Shown: one piece after another, positions 46,107 to 58,079 of the stretch
Numbering within the stretch: the first letter of the stretch is position 1
Layout of the letters: each line of letters opens with the position of its first letter
From: Sipunculus nudus
Lineage: Eukaryota; Annelida; Sipuncula; Golfingiida; Sipunculidae
DNA: 64,000 nt
NCBI GenBank assembly: GCA_026874595.1
Contig: CM049312.1
Span: forward strand, 51,961,429 to 52,025,428
Direction of reading: 5' to 3'
The notes under the pieces: generated by a model
What the model was told of the DNA's origin: nothing
What the model saw: only the letters and a program-made list of their open reading frames with translations
Database searches by the model: none
Program-made: the position numbers and the translations under genes

Positions 46107-46514
46107 TTAGAGCAGCAGGTCACCACAGGGTACAACACTTAGGGGTCCACCATAAATTGGTCCCGTGAGACAGCTGGAGGTAGTTTTTTTAGTAAACGTT
46201 ACAGGACACGAATACAATGCCCGGCAGGAAGGACTGTTGGTTGTGAAGGCAACAAGGCTCAGGAGAGGCTTCTGAGCATCTGCAATACACGAGGACACTG
46301 CTGGCCAGAAGACGTAATAGGCCACAATCATTAATGCGCTGTTGGTTACGATTAGGATCAGGGTAACCACAATAGGACTTTGAGGTGAGGATAGAGAACT
46401 TAAAGATAGATAGATCCAAACACCCAGGCCCGAGTAAACAAGTGTACCGGAAATGCCAGTACACTTTATACTGTCTCGAATGCAGAAGCATGGAGAAACG
46501 AAAGGGAGACACAA
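46107..46514 (-). CDS. Tetraspanin-like N-terminal fragment (tentative)
   Basis: A 135-codon open frame without an ATG at its start. It contains DSIKCTGISGTLVYSGLGVW, a possible first membrane helix with the membrane-proximal Cys; then VVTLILIVTNSALMIVAYYV, a possible second helix; then SSCIADAQKPLLSLV, which loosely matches the tetraspanin GC.GA..E...LL pattern after TM2. Key glycines are missing and no large-loop CCG exon was found nearby. It may be a decayed or divergent exon, or chance. Confidence 0.25.
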   Translation of the reverse strand: MCLPFVSPCFCIRDSIKCTGISGTLVYSGLGVWIYLSLSSLSSPQSPIVVTLILIVTNSALMIVAYYVFWPAVSSCIADAQKPLLSLVAFTTNSPSCRALYSCPVTFTKKTTSSCLTGPIYGGPLSVVPCGDLLL

Positions 46515-48600
46515 AATCCGACGCTTTTGTCTGTAAAGGTCAAGGAATTATAGGTTAGGGTTGTAAACCTGGTTATATACAAGGGAGAGACTACAGGTAA
46601 GGAAGGCGTTATTTTGTTAGGATTAGTATAAAGGGCGACCGAGCATCGAGCAGACTGACACAGTATTATATGTGAGGAATATACTGTGGATCGGAAGAAG
46701 AAATTTGATCAGGGCACTGCTACACGAACAAGGTGTGACTTACCTGAATTCGTTTAACTATGATTATTAGTTGTTGACAAACCTTAAACTTACCTGGATC
46801 TTTGGTAACCAAATATAGTTAAAACAATTATACATGCCGTCAATCATCTGTCTCGAAAGAACTCGTGAACCCGTAAACACTACCTGGCCTAGGGAAATTA
46901 AAAAGGATCTTTTAGTAAACCAATGCTATAACCGTTTTAAAGGCGCCGACAGAACAAAAAGTAAAGTAAAAATCCTGTATTAACGAAACTAAAGATTTTG
47001 ACCACAGTACTTTCATAATTCCTACAGTTTTATTTATTTATTTATTTATAAAAGTATATTGTGTCAAATTCACTGTATTAAAATACAATAGCTTTAAGGC
47101 ACTGTACACAGTAAAATGCATTAAGATAATTAAAAAAGAATTTCAGATACAGATAATACAATTAAAATTAAAATGACTAAAAAAAGATATGCAGAAAACT
47201 AAATAATGGAGAGTCCAAACGAAGTGGATGTCATAGGCTAATAAAATGCAAATTGGAAAAGGTGTGAGAGAGACTGTGGACCAGGACTAGAAAGTAAAAA
47301 TTAAAACATTATTTGCCATAGCAAAAACTCCCAAAACGCGGGACTTGTTGATATTTTATAATCTGCCTATACAAAAATAATTTCTCTAAAAACAATTTAC
47401 TGGCATAGCTAATATCGCGCAGCTCCTCTTCACGATAATCCCAACTTCCACTCCACAAGGCTCAAAATATCCCAACTTCTCCTTCCACCTCTGAATTTTT
47501 GTGGTCATGTTCGAGCGAGGAAGCACCATGTGAGGATATATCCGCGGACCAGCACACGTGCCTCAGGTCAAATTATCACCTCTTACTAAATGAGCAGTGA
47601 GATTTTGTGTCTGAGGAATACTCTAAAGAAACGCACTGGTTATCTTCATAGCCTTAGACAGGGGATAGAAAATGTGCCATAAATTTTGTTTCCTTCACCC
47701 GGGGCAGCTGGACAGCCACTGTAGAGAATAGTCCTGGTCTCCAGGGACCTTGCTTCTCTATGTGAAATCCGATAGCTGAATTCTTCTGGTGTGGCTGGAG
47801 CAATTATATGCATTAGATAGGGCTTTCCTGCCAGGAGGAACCTTGGTGAATTCGATGCAAGCGTAGGGTGTGATTAGTAGCATTCGGGAGGTGTCATTGG
47901 TAGGCCCCTTTTTAAAAGGATTGGGCAAAAGCTTCGGAAACGGAAGACCTTCATAGACAGCAAAGAAATGGCACTTTATCTTCATCGTCAGGGGAAAGAA
48001 AGGCAGGTAATTAGTATGACGACCGCCATATGGTATTCCCACTGCTGGAAGGACCACAAAGTGAACATGAGACCAATGAATTGTCCAACAAGGAACATGG
48101 CCATGAAGACTTGGGAACTATTCTGCATGACTTCCATGTTGCAGCAACCGCTTGAAAAGATTGGGAAAGCTTCTTGGACAACGCCACTGAAGTACTAGGA
48201 ACTGTAATCCATAAGAAGTAACCTAGTTTGACGACTACGATGACGACATTAAATCCATATTTGCAGATATGTGCAAATTAGAATCACCCATTGTCAACCT
48301 ACAGACTTTTTACCTTTACAATCGCATGCAGCACTGTTCAAAGCAAACTAGGGAATATTTAAGCCTTGGCAGAACAAAACGTCAAATGAAATCTAGAGCA
48401 AAGTTGACAGTGGAAGTAATTCTTTTCAGCCCTCGATTCAATCCATGGGTCTCAGTTCTGAGCCTCTGGGAGTTCCCCATTCTGAACTTTAACGAGATTA
48501 GTAGAGTTCAGTTGAATACTTTGGATCTGTGCTCAATCGCCGGTTAAGTATAAATTATAGTAAGCACCAGGCTGTCATTTACACCAGGATGGCTGCCCCA
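46515..48600. other. Intergenic, no recognised gene
   Basis: No clear coding similarity. 47758-48200 has short open frames on both strands without domain signals. Confidence 0.35.
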
Positions 48601-48627
48601 CTTTGGGAAACTAATCTTATCAGTTAG

Positions 48628-48690
48628 GTGTCCAGTGGCAAAGCCTCAGGATCAAATACCATACCAGCAGAGATTAACAAAACAGGAAGG
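48628..48690 (+). pseudogene. Short LINE reverse transcriptase relic
   Basis: SSGKASGSNTIPAEI resembles the S.GKAPG.DGIPAE motif at the start of the reverse transcriptase domain of RTE-like LINEs. The frame is lost afterwards. Only this motif supports it. Confidence 0.4.
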
Positions 48691-51074
48691 CCCTGGAAGC
48701 ACAATGAATATTACTTTGCTGTATCAGTCTTTCTGGTTTTAGAAAACCATTTCTTGGTAATTCCTCGAAGCAATGTACGATTCTACAAGAGAAGGAGCAA
48801 CACAATATCTACAGAGGCTACTCTCATTTTCAGGATAACAGGCTTGTAGAAATCTACCTGGTCTGTTTGATTGATCCTTAGAAGGCGACTGTGCTTGCAG
48901 CGAGATTTCCTCTGAGCAAATGACTGCCCTGTGAATGGCTACTCACTGCTATAAATGCAAGACAACATAGACAATTAATTTCTCAAATACATAGTCTTAT
49001 CGGTATGAAAAAGACGGAAGTCACGCATTAGACAGTCCTACTCACTTCGTTCACAGAGTCAACTACCAGAGTGAACGGACAAAGACTGAATTCAGTGGAA
49101 CATTTAGCCGGCATAGAAATTTTTACACAGGTGCAAAGCTACAAATGTTATGCCTCAGCAATAATTTAAAATGCACTAGTCTACAAACCAGCCACAAGAA
49201 CGGTTGTATTGCTGTGTACTCAAAGTAAGTGTACATGCCTCATGAAATTCCTGTGCTTATCCGTTTATTTGGTTTCTACTCGTACTGTCAACCGCCGCTC
49301 ACCAGACATTATGTGAACAGTTTTAACCGCTTCCAAGAAGAAGTTTATTTCGTTTTCCTTCGAAATTCTATTGATGCGTTTCCATTGTTTGTTCAAATCA
49401 TGCTTTATATGGGAGATATTCTATCCATATATTGCCCTAAGGTTCACTACATTAACTGTACATCTATGGTAGTTTCAAAATGAAAGAATCTGGCAATTGG
49501 TATAATCACTCAAGTGTTGGTTATCGTCATTAAGCATTTATTTTGCAGGACTATTCATATAGATATATAACATGTTGAAAAGACCAAAGAAAATTATTCA
49601 CGCCGACTGGTACCGATACACGTAATTTTGGGTCTGGGTATATGGACTCTATGAAAGATGTGTGCATGGTTCTATGGTATGGTGGGGTCAGGACTACTGG
49701 ACTATGAAACAGGACAAGATGAGAGTCTCACCACGGCAGCCCACTGCAAGTTGTACTACAATTTATTCGGCTTGTGAGTGAACAAACCAGGACCTTGCAG
49801 GGTGGTCTTGTGCTACACACCATTCATCAAATACATCAAATCACCTTTCAAGCACGATGCTAAAATCAAAGCATATCTGATCAAACAACGTTTTATTAAA
49901 CAATAATGACACACTTTCACGCTTTACACAAAGTCACAAGTTCACCAGCATTTTCCATATATGTGTATTCATAATTACAATACATTAAATATTTATTTCC
50001 ATGTTCAACAAAGGAGTATTATGCTGTCAGGATGCAAATTGTACGTCGGGCTATTTCCAGGTGAAAAAAAAAATGAATGATTCATTTGCTACTGATTTCA
50101 CTCATACATAAATATAGATGTTAAGACCATGGTGCGTAAACATGTATTTGTATATAGTGATAAATAACAACTAAAACAATAGTCATCACAGCAGAGACGC
50201 AACAAAAACGATTGATAATGATGATTTTATAAATAGTATGGTAGGAAGATGTTGAAGAGGCTAAGCTGTTCACCTGTTACTATATGATTTATTATTATGA
50301 AGAAGGGTTTCCCGAAAAGATGTAGTTCACTACTGTGCAAGTGGTAGGTTTGGCAGTGATGTAGTTGATAGTGTTCACAAAAGAACGTCTTCGTGATCTA
50401 GGTATGGGAAATGTCATCCAATTAATGTTTTTTTTAACAAAGTTCGTCTACTTACTCACCATGTGTATGTTTCTCTCTAATGTATGTAGAGGTTTTAGCA
50501 AACGGGTGTTGCTGACTTAGGTATGTCGAGGTGGGAGACGTGGAAAGTCTTTCAATAGACAAGCCCAAGAAGACAACTGAAACGGAGATTTCTTTTCTCT
50601 GCGTTTATCAAGTGTTTATGGAACATCTATCATAAACATTCCAACAGTTCAGTCAAGGTAAAATCTTACAACATTCGTCATTCCTTTACCAGACCAGGTT
50701 TGGTGATAAATGACCAGTGATGAATCCCATACAAAGTCATGCAGTGTTGATGCTACAATATGCTGCTTGAGCTCTACAATATATTCGTGCTCATTGTATT
50801 TATAAGTCAACAGTTCTCTTGTGAGCTTACGACGCATAACAAGTTCAAGTTCCGGATACAGTATTTATGCAATGTACAGAATAAACACGACTCAGACTTT
50901 TATCTTTGATATGCTGGGCCACTTAATTGTATTTCTTTTACCCGGTCTGTTTGAGTCGGAATGACTCTTCAGCATATTAAACAATTTACTATCTGAATAT
51001 ATGGTAAATAACAAGAGTAAATCTATTCAGATCTGAGATGTGATTCCCCATCTTTTAGACGCTTGGTACCCAGT
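48691..51074. other. Intergenic; 3' flank of the GPCR gene on the right
   Basis: AT-rich; no recognised gene. The 3' UTR of the minus-strand GPCR should lie just below 51075. Confidence 0.4.
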
Positions 51075-52202
51075 TTATATCTTGGTTTGGGATTGCCCGT
51101 CACCTGACTCGGACGACTTGTTGGTGCTTGCGGTTGCTCTGGTGGTCAGTGTTCCGGTGCGGGCCAGAGATCCGCCAGGTTGACCACTTTTCTTGCAGCC
51201 AAACATTAAAGCCAACTCCTCTCTGTACTTCTTAGACGTCAGGACGTAAAGAAAGAAGTTACTGGCGTTGTTCAAGAGAGCCGTCATAACGATGATTGCC
51301 TCGATTAATGCAAGCTCAGGGCCGGCGTAGATGAACAGACCTGCTCCAAACAGAACCAGATAAAACACAGTGAGCGGGACGGTGAGTACCAGGTAGGCCA
51401 CGGATATCACTACCACGGTCACGGTGATCTTGACGGTCTCCGCAGACAAACCCCCTTCTTTGTTGCCGCCACCCGCTGCCAGAGCGAGACGCTTCCTTCT
51501 GGACACGATCAGGCGCCACACGATCGCAGAATTGCTGAAGACGATAAGGACAATGGGTATGTAAGAGTACATGACACCACTCAGCCACGGGGCCACAAAG
51601 GACTGAAAGTACGCATGCTCGGGAGTGATGTCACACTGACCGGAAATGTGTCGCCATGTCACCAGATTGTAGGTGTACAGCAACAGGCAGCCCAGCAACA
51701 TCAGGGCGATCCCAATACGCGTGTTTCTTACAGTGCAGATGGATTTAGCTTTCAGAGGAAACACCACAACAATGAAACGTTCCACTGCAATCATCACGAC
51801 CAACCACGAAGAAAACGTGTACGACACATCAAAGATGTAACGGTAGAAGACGCAGTATCCCTCAGAGTGCGTCAGGAGGTTAATGTCCGGGACACTCCTC
51901 AACCAGTTGTTGAGAAAGTCCAGGATGAGGACGCAGCTGTCGCTGACCGCTAACACCGCCATGACGATACTGACCACTAGCCCGCGCATCGCCTTTCGGT
52001 TCATGACGATGAAATTGAGGGTGTTTCCGAACAAACCAACGATACATATAATTGGCTGTAACACCCCAATCACCATTTTAGCCGCGTTCTCGTAGTACTC
52101 TTCATCACCACCAGGTGCCCCGGAGCTAGTTGTCGCTTCCACGCTAAATGAGGTGTTGTCAGCGCTCACGGTCCCCGTTACGTTGAAGGGAGCTGCGGAC
52201 AT
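51075..52202 (-). CDS. Class A (rhodopsin-like) peptide GPCR, single coding exon
   Basis: 375 aa from ATG at 52202-52200. Upstream in-frame codons (up to GTG at 52238) are not used as a start, because an acceptor TTTGTTACAG sits at 52226-52235 and this is the first ATG. Seen: N-glycan sites NVT and NTS in the N-terminus; TM1 with GN (59-60); TM2 LAVSD with Asp88; Cys117 and Cys190 for the extracellular disulphide; ERF (141-143) in place of DRY; TM6 with VPLTVFY (Pro275); TM7 NASNFFLY (about 312-319) in place of NPxxY; then helix 8. The NFFLY ending and ERF are typical of invertebrate FMRFamide/myosuppressin-type and related orphan neuropeptide receptors. The C-terminus is Ser/Thr-rich and ends in TKI, a possible class I PDZ ligand. 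Couples to G proteins at the plasma membrane; ligand unknown. Confidence 0.92.
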   Translation of the reverse strand: MSAAPFNVTGTVSADNTSFSVEATTSSGAPGGDEEYYENAAKMVIGVLQPIICIVGLFGNTLNFIVMNRKAMRGLVVSIVMAVLAVSDSCVLILDFLNNWLRSVPDINLLTHSEGYCVFYRYIFDVSYTFSSWLVVMIAVERFIVVVFPLKAKSICTVRNTRIGIALMLLGCLLLYTYNLVTWRHISGQCDITPEHAYFQSFVAPWLSGVMYSYIPIVLIVFSNSAIVWRLIVSRRKRLALAAGGGNKEGGLSAETVKITVTVVVISVAYLVLTVPLTVFYLVLFGAGLFIYAGPELALIEAIIVMTALLNNASNFFLYVLTSKKYREELALMFGCKKSGQPGGSLARTGTLTTRATASTNKSSESGDGQSQTKI

Positions 52203-52225
52203 CCTGATGTTCCAAGGATCTGACT

Positions 52226-52235
52226 CTGTAACAAA
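52226..52235 (-). other. Splice acceptor upstream of the GPCR start codon
   Basis: TTTGTTACAG on the minus strand, 23 nt before the ATG, implying a 5' UTR intron and an upstream non-coding exon (or a short coding exon joined in frame to ESDPWNIR). Confidence 0.5.
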
Positions 52236-52317
52236 CACATGACTGCTTTAATTGTCATAATATGTTGTCTGTGTATTATAATTTGGAAGCGCTACACTGG
52301 TGACCATTGTCTTAAGC

Positions 52318-52613
52318 AGTGTTTCCATGTGCGCATATATGCGTATGTGCGTATATGCCTGAGTAAATAGGTGCGTTTCCATGTGCGCGTATATGCAACT
52401 GGCAGACTAATATATTTGTTCAGTGGACCCAACAGGATTTCCACAAAAGGATCCTAAAGTGACGTCATTTTACCTGAAATCCCCGAGATCATGCATGCGC
52501 ACCCTATGCGTGAATATCGCTACATACGCATATTCTCTGACGGACACATATAAACACCCTAGTTACAAAATCAAATGAGCGATTTTCACGCATAAACGCG
52601 CACATGGAAACGC
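52318..52613. mobile_element. MITE with GTTTCCATGTGCGC inverted ends
   Basis: Left end GTGTTTCCATGTGCGCATAT, right end inverse GGCGTTTCCATGTGCGCGTT. A third direct copy of GTTTCCATGTGCGCGTATAT lies inside at 52375. It sits about 0.1 kb upstream of the GPCR start. No coding capacity. Confidence 0.7.
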
Positions 52614-52680
52614 CCCTTTATGTGCATCCTCAGTTGTTTGGTTTAGTATTTTTGTTTCGATCAAAGTGGTAGTATTATAT

Positions 52681-53640
52681 ATTATTATTTATTATTATTT
52701 ACCTATATTTATAAAGCGCCAAAATCCACAATGAATACATATGCTCAGTGGCGCCGATACAAAATACAGAAACAAGTTCGATCCTTAGACATGCATCAGT
52801 TACAAATTGATACAATGGTTACATATAAAACCAATAAGATGATTAAAAACAGCCTAATATCAATATAACATCACACACAAAGATAATAAAGAAAATAAAG
52901 TAAAAATACTAAGATACGGCAGAAACTATAATGGTATGATTATCCTATATAAGTTCACATATATCAATGAAATGCTTGTTTATAAAAAAATATATAAAAT
53001 ACGTTTGAAAGACGAAAAGAATCCACTGAGGGGAGACTTAAAAGAAACTGGCGGGGGCGGTGGTGTAATGGTTAAGTGGCCGGGCTCATGATTGAGAGAT
53101 TGTGAATTCGTATCCGAGTCAGACCCACATCGTGCCAAGACTCTTGGGCAAATTCCCGAACGCAAGTGTGCCTCTGCCCCCCCCCCCCCCCCTCTCTCTC
53201 AAATTATGTCCTTCCACGCCAAATCGTCTGTCACCAATTTTCAGTTTGCTCGTTGGCTTAACAAAGAGTTTAATTTTTGACGGTAGATCTCTTACTGGGA
53301 TATGAACTTGTACAAGTTCCTGTAAGTATTTGATGCAATTTGATTGATACAATTGTACACAAACACCAATATCTTATAAGAAATCCGTTGTTCTACAGGG
53401 AGCCCACGCAACGACATTAAGATTGGAGATATATGTTCTTGCCGCGTTGTCTTTGTAATTAATCGGACTGCCATATTTTGTACTCTAAGTAACTTATTTA
53501 GAGAGGTCTGTGTTAAGCCATACAATAAGGATTTTGCATAGTCAAGTTTTGATGTACCAGTGCATGTACCTGCTATTAAGTTGAATCATAACTGAGGTAC
53601 TGACGAATTATGCTATAGAATTCTAAAAATATTATAACAT
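52681..53640 (-). pseudogene. L2/CR1-like LINE, 3' half (minus strand)
   Basis: The 3' end has an ATTATT/ATAATA terminal repeat and GGCGCTTTATAAATATAG (52681-52730). The protein part at 53292-53580 reads SKLDYAKSLLYGLTQTSLNK, VQNMAVRLITK, HISPILMSLRGLPVEQRISYK. Upstream FYSIIRQYL (about 53600-53630). Continues across an inserted L1-like element at 56261. Confidence 0.8.
53050..53205 (+). mobile_element. tRNA-derived SINE
   Basis: GGTGGTGTAATGGTTAAGTGG (A-box-like) and GAATTCGTATCC (degenerate B box) about 45 bp apart, followed by a CTTGGGCAAATTCCCGAA body and a poly-C run (53178-53193). It lies in the 3' UTR of the L2-like LINE. Confidence 0.6.
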
Positions 53641-56260
53641 GATTTATGAAGACGCCAGGTAACGACGGTTTGCCGCCTGAGTTTTATATTGCTTTCTACG
53701 ACTTAATAGGTAAAGATCTCACTAATTGTTTAAATACAAATTTACAAGAAGGTAGTCTTACTACTAGCCAGAGTCATGCCATCATAACTTTAATTGAAAA
53801 ACCAGGACGCGATACCCGAATTATAAAGTCTTGGCGTCCAATAAGACTGTTAAATACAGATACAAAAATTATAAATAAAATACTGGTTTCTCGTGTAAAG
53901 CCATTTCTAATTAAACTCATAGATCAGGAACAGTTTGCCTATGTCCAAGGTAGATATATCGGCGAGCTCATACGTATTATAGCAGATACTTTAGAATACA
54001 CGGCAGCTGAAAATATACCAGGTTTATTATTTTGTGCAGACTCCGAAGCTGCATTTGACTCCATTGATCACATTTTCATACTTGCCGTGTTAAAAAGATT
54101 AGGTTTTAAAGATAACTTCGTTAACTGGGTTAGAATTTTACACAATCGAGCGGAAAGGTGTATTATAAATAATGGTTTCTCCTCCAGATATTTTAGCTCA
54201 ATAGGGGAACAAGGCAAGGGGATCCTCGTGGTGCTTACATATTTATCATGGTCATGCAAGTTCTCTCTTGCATTGATCAATTCTGATGAGAATATAAAAG
54301 GTATCAATTTTGATAATTTAGAAATAAAAATGGTCCTTTTTGCAGACGGTTCAACGTTTTTTCTTAAGGATTGGAAATCATTAGATCGTCTAGAAATTCA
54401 TTTAAAAACATTATCTCGTTTCACATCACTCGCAGTACACTATACAAAATCACAGGTTGCATGGATAGGGGTTAAAAGAAAGAATGAAAATGTACCCAGT
54501 TGTTACCAATGGGTAGATTTAAATAAATCATAATTAAAAATCTTAGGTATACATTTTACATATAATAAACTACTTGGTTTAAAACTTAATTTTGACTCTA
54601 TAATTGAGAAATTAAAAAATATCCTTAATATATGGAAAATGGGGTGTTTAACATTATACGGCAAGGCAACGATTATTAAGACGTTAGCACTGTCTCAAAT
54701 ATTGTATGTCTGTAACGTCTTAATACCTCCTACCTCATTCATATCCGAGGTGCAGAAAGAGTTCTTAAAATTTCTGTGGTCACAAGCACCAGCAAAAATT
54801 CAGTTTAAATCTTTAATATCTAGGTATGAAGACGGGGGAATTCAGTTACCAGATGATAAACTAAGTCGAAACCCAGTCAGTAATGTGGGTGTCAAAACTG
54901 TTATCACCTGATGAATCTACTTGGAAATGTATTCCTAAGTATTAATTGTCAAACATTGGAGGTACAGCCATAATACGATCAAATTTAAATAAACGTTGTA
55001 TTCCATTTTAATTACCAGAATTTTATAGGGTAATATTATGTCACTGGGCTGACATAGTTTGTAATAGACCCGACACGCCTGAATTAATATTAAATCAATA
55101 TTTGTGGAATAACATACACGTTCAAATAGGTGGTAATTCTATATACAATAAAAGTTTGGCAAATCTAGGTTATATAAGAGTATCTGATATATAGTTACAC
55201 ACAACGGGAAGATTAAAAGAATTCAGGGACAAAATACTAAACCCAGGATATATTTAGAGTGGCTTGGTATAGTACATGCAATCCCAAAAGAGTGGATTTC
55301 GCTTTTAAAAAGCTCAAACAATGAAACTCCCTCTCTGAAGGATAAAATAGGCCTTGTTTATATTGGAAAAGAAGAAAAACTGGCGACTACTCTAACTTCA
55401 AAATATATTTATAATGTACTTTTGAAGGAAAAGCATTGTGTGCCAACAGGTCAGGTAATATTGAATAGAACATTGTATATTCATAATAACATTATTGATT
55501 GGTCAGCTTTGTATATGTCTGTTTATAAAACTACCTTAGATACTAAACTACGAGAATTCTAGTTCAAAATATTACATAATATTCTTGCTGTGAATCCAAA
55601 ACTGTATAAATGGAATATAACTACTTCACCCGAATGCAGATTTTGTAAATTATGTTAAGAAAGTATAGAGCACTTATATTCTTGTACTGTAAAGATACAA
55701 CATTATTGTATCGCCGGATACACCAATGGGCGGGGGAGTGTCGTATTGAATTGCCGGAGGAAAATTCTAGGGAAACAGTGCTCGGCATGACTGCAGATTT
55801 TCCATTGAATTTATTTATTAACTTAATCTTGCTTATTTATAAATATGTGGTCTTCAACACAAAAGAAGACGAGGTTTTGAAGTTAAGATCAAAACTAATA
55901 CAAATTGAAAAAATTGAATATAAGATAGCAAATAACAGAAGTACATCAAAAACCCATCTGAAAAAATGGGAGAAAATCCTCCCTCTATTAAAGTGATCAT
56001 TGCATATATTTACATAATTTTATTTCTTGAGTAGGATATGTTTTGTGGATGGTGTTGGTGTATGTTACTTGTCGTCTTAAGGTTTTGAAGTAAAAAAAAA
56101 TAATAGGTTAGCGTAGACAACGATACATGATGCGTGACGCAAGTTTGTATATGTATGTATTTTTATTATGTTTATATAGTTATGTTTGTCAAACAGATGC
56201 TATGTATAAATTGTCTGTTTGTATGTCGTATGCAAAAAAAAAAAAAAAAAAAAAAAAAAA
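53641..56260 (+). pseudogene. L1/Tx1-like LINE, 5'-truncated and inactive
   Basis: Starts inside the reverse transcriptase: TPGNDGLPPEFY, ITLIEKPGRDTRIIKSWRPI, RLLNTDTKIINKIL, then a degraded first catalytic block (ADSEAAFDS). The YADD-equivalent is FADG, so the second catalytic Asp is lost. Several stops and frameshifts follow (open pieces 54639-54911 and 55652-55996). A C-terminal zinc-knuckle-like CRFCKLC...IEHLYSC lies around 55637-55690. It ends in 27 A at 56234-56260. CATG at 53638-53641 and 56261-56264 may be the target-site duplication. Endonuclease and ORF1 are absent. Confidence 0.88.
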
Positions 56261-56810
56261 CATGGTTTCATACTCAAATGTTTATCAATAATTAATCCTA
56301 AGCTGAGTACACTATCCACAAGTTTGATATTATTTCCATCATTGTCAACAGAGTTAATAGAAGTTTCAAAATGATCCTGTCTATGTATTAAAATAAATTC
56401 ATTTTTTCTGCATTAAGCTTGAGAAAGTTCGCCCGCATCATGATGTAATATGCTGGCTACATCTCTCCAGTGGTTTGAGCAAATCTGACATATCAGCTTT
56501 GGCCAGTTTGGGGTCAATTTTAAATTAAGTTGAGTGTCATCAGCATACATATGGAAATTAACCTTGTGCTGACTAAACTTCTGCAAAGTGGAATGGTTCA
56601 CGATTTGAATCTTTCCCATTAATATAAATGCATTTTGTCCGTCCCTGTGTTTAGGATCTAAAACGGGACAAGACATTTCCTGTAATATTTGCATCTGACT
56701 CCAGTCCTGAAAAGTGAATGAAAATAAGGAACGCTTATTACCAATCCTGCGGGAACAATTAAGCCTGACATATAGTTTGTCCAAGTAACGTTTGTCCCAA
56801 TATGTGTTTA
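56261..56810 (-). pseudogene. L2/CR1-like LINE, upstream part (minus strand)
   Basis: Contains HMYADDTQLNLKL (reverse transcriptase active site), NHWRDVA, a frameshift, FLKLNAEK, EFILIHRQ and VLSLGLIIDKHLSMK at 56270. This is directly upstream in protein order of the piece at 53292-53640. Confidence 0.8.
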
Positions 56811-58079
56811 ACTAGGAAAGTGTGGCAGCATTGATACCCAAATGTTCCCAAACCTTGGCAAAAACCACTTTTTATAATCAAAATACATGCAAAATAACTG
56901 TTACCAACTGGATTTTATCCAAAAGACCCTGTTTTTAACTGGAAGTGATGGCGGATGTAACTTGTAAACTGGACAGATTTGAATAAGAGAACTTGCGGGA
57001 TCCCAAGGTTATCAAAAATAGATATTTGTCAGAAATGTGACCTGTAACATTATATGCGAACAGCTCCTGCTATTATTCTGGGATAGTTTATGCTATATTT
57101 AACATTATGTATGCAAACACCTTAAATTGTAAAATGTTGTGATTGGTGACATTTGGATTGGCTTGAAGAAGCAGTTTTGAAAATAAACCATTTTAAGTAA
57201 CACAGATTTAATTTCCTTTGGTCTAAGATTAAACTGACCATAATAGGAAAGGTAAAATTAAAAAAAAAATCTGACTAATTGAGGAAAAAATGGAAAATAC
57301 AATGTCACCTGACAGGGTGTAAGCTACCACAGATAGTGGCATCTGCAGGTAAAAATCACATAGCAGTGAAATAATTAAAATGTCTAAAAATCTGGTAATG
57401 ATGGGACAAGTGTTATTGAAATTAATGGTTAAAGATTTTGCACCATATATGCAAACATGTGAAACCTGAAAATTTGGATATCAGCAAAATTCCAAGTCCT
57501 GTGGAAACATCAGTCTGAAAGTATTTATAGTTAATATAGTATTCATTGGATTGGCTTGCTCCAAGTTATCCTTGCATATGATGTGAAAGCAGATGTGTTC
57601 TTATATACAGACTTATCTGAAGGAAGATTGATAAGTTATTTCCTACCTCAGCTCAGACAGAAGTTAAACAGAGGTGGCGGTACCAATAGGTTTAAACGCG
57701 TGTTTCCTGCCTAGTTAGCCCACTATAAAAGTGACAGGCATGCAAGCCTAGTTATGTCACCAGGGTTGCAAATAGGACAGGTTTCACAGTGTTGTACACA
57801 CTTGGTATAGCAACTCATTTTACTAACTAAATTATAGAAGAAAAATAATCTTACTCTTCAGGATACTCATATAATGTGGTAACTTAATTATTAATGTATA
57901 CATGATAGACATTAAAGCAGCAGCAGCAGAAAAGTGGAGTCGGGGCTCGCACCGGGTCCAATAAACGAAGTCGGACGAGACAGCAGAGCGGCAGCGACCA
58001 CATCTGATCCGAGACAAACGCCTGTACACCACCTTCACCCGCATGCAGACAACGCAGCCTTGTCTAGAACTCCTTATTG
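56811..58079. other. Intergenic, no recognised gene
   Basis: AT-rich, no coding similarity seen. 57905-58075 is locally GC-richer, with no clear product. Confidence 0.35.

Noticed and set aside
51615-52095. Plus-strand open frames over the GPCR
   Set aside because: Antisense shadows of the GC-richer GPCR coding exon.
52203-52238. GPCR start at 52238
   Set aside because: That codon is GTG and lies across a likely splice acceptor. The first ATG is at 52202, so the protein is 375 rather than 387 residues, unless an upstream exon adds coding sequence.
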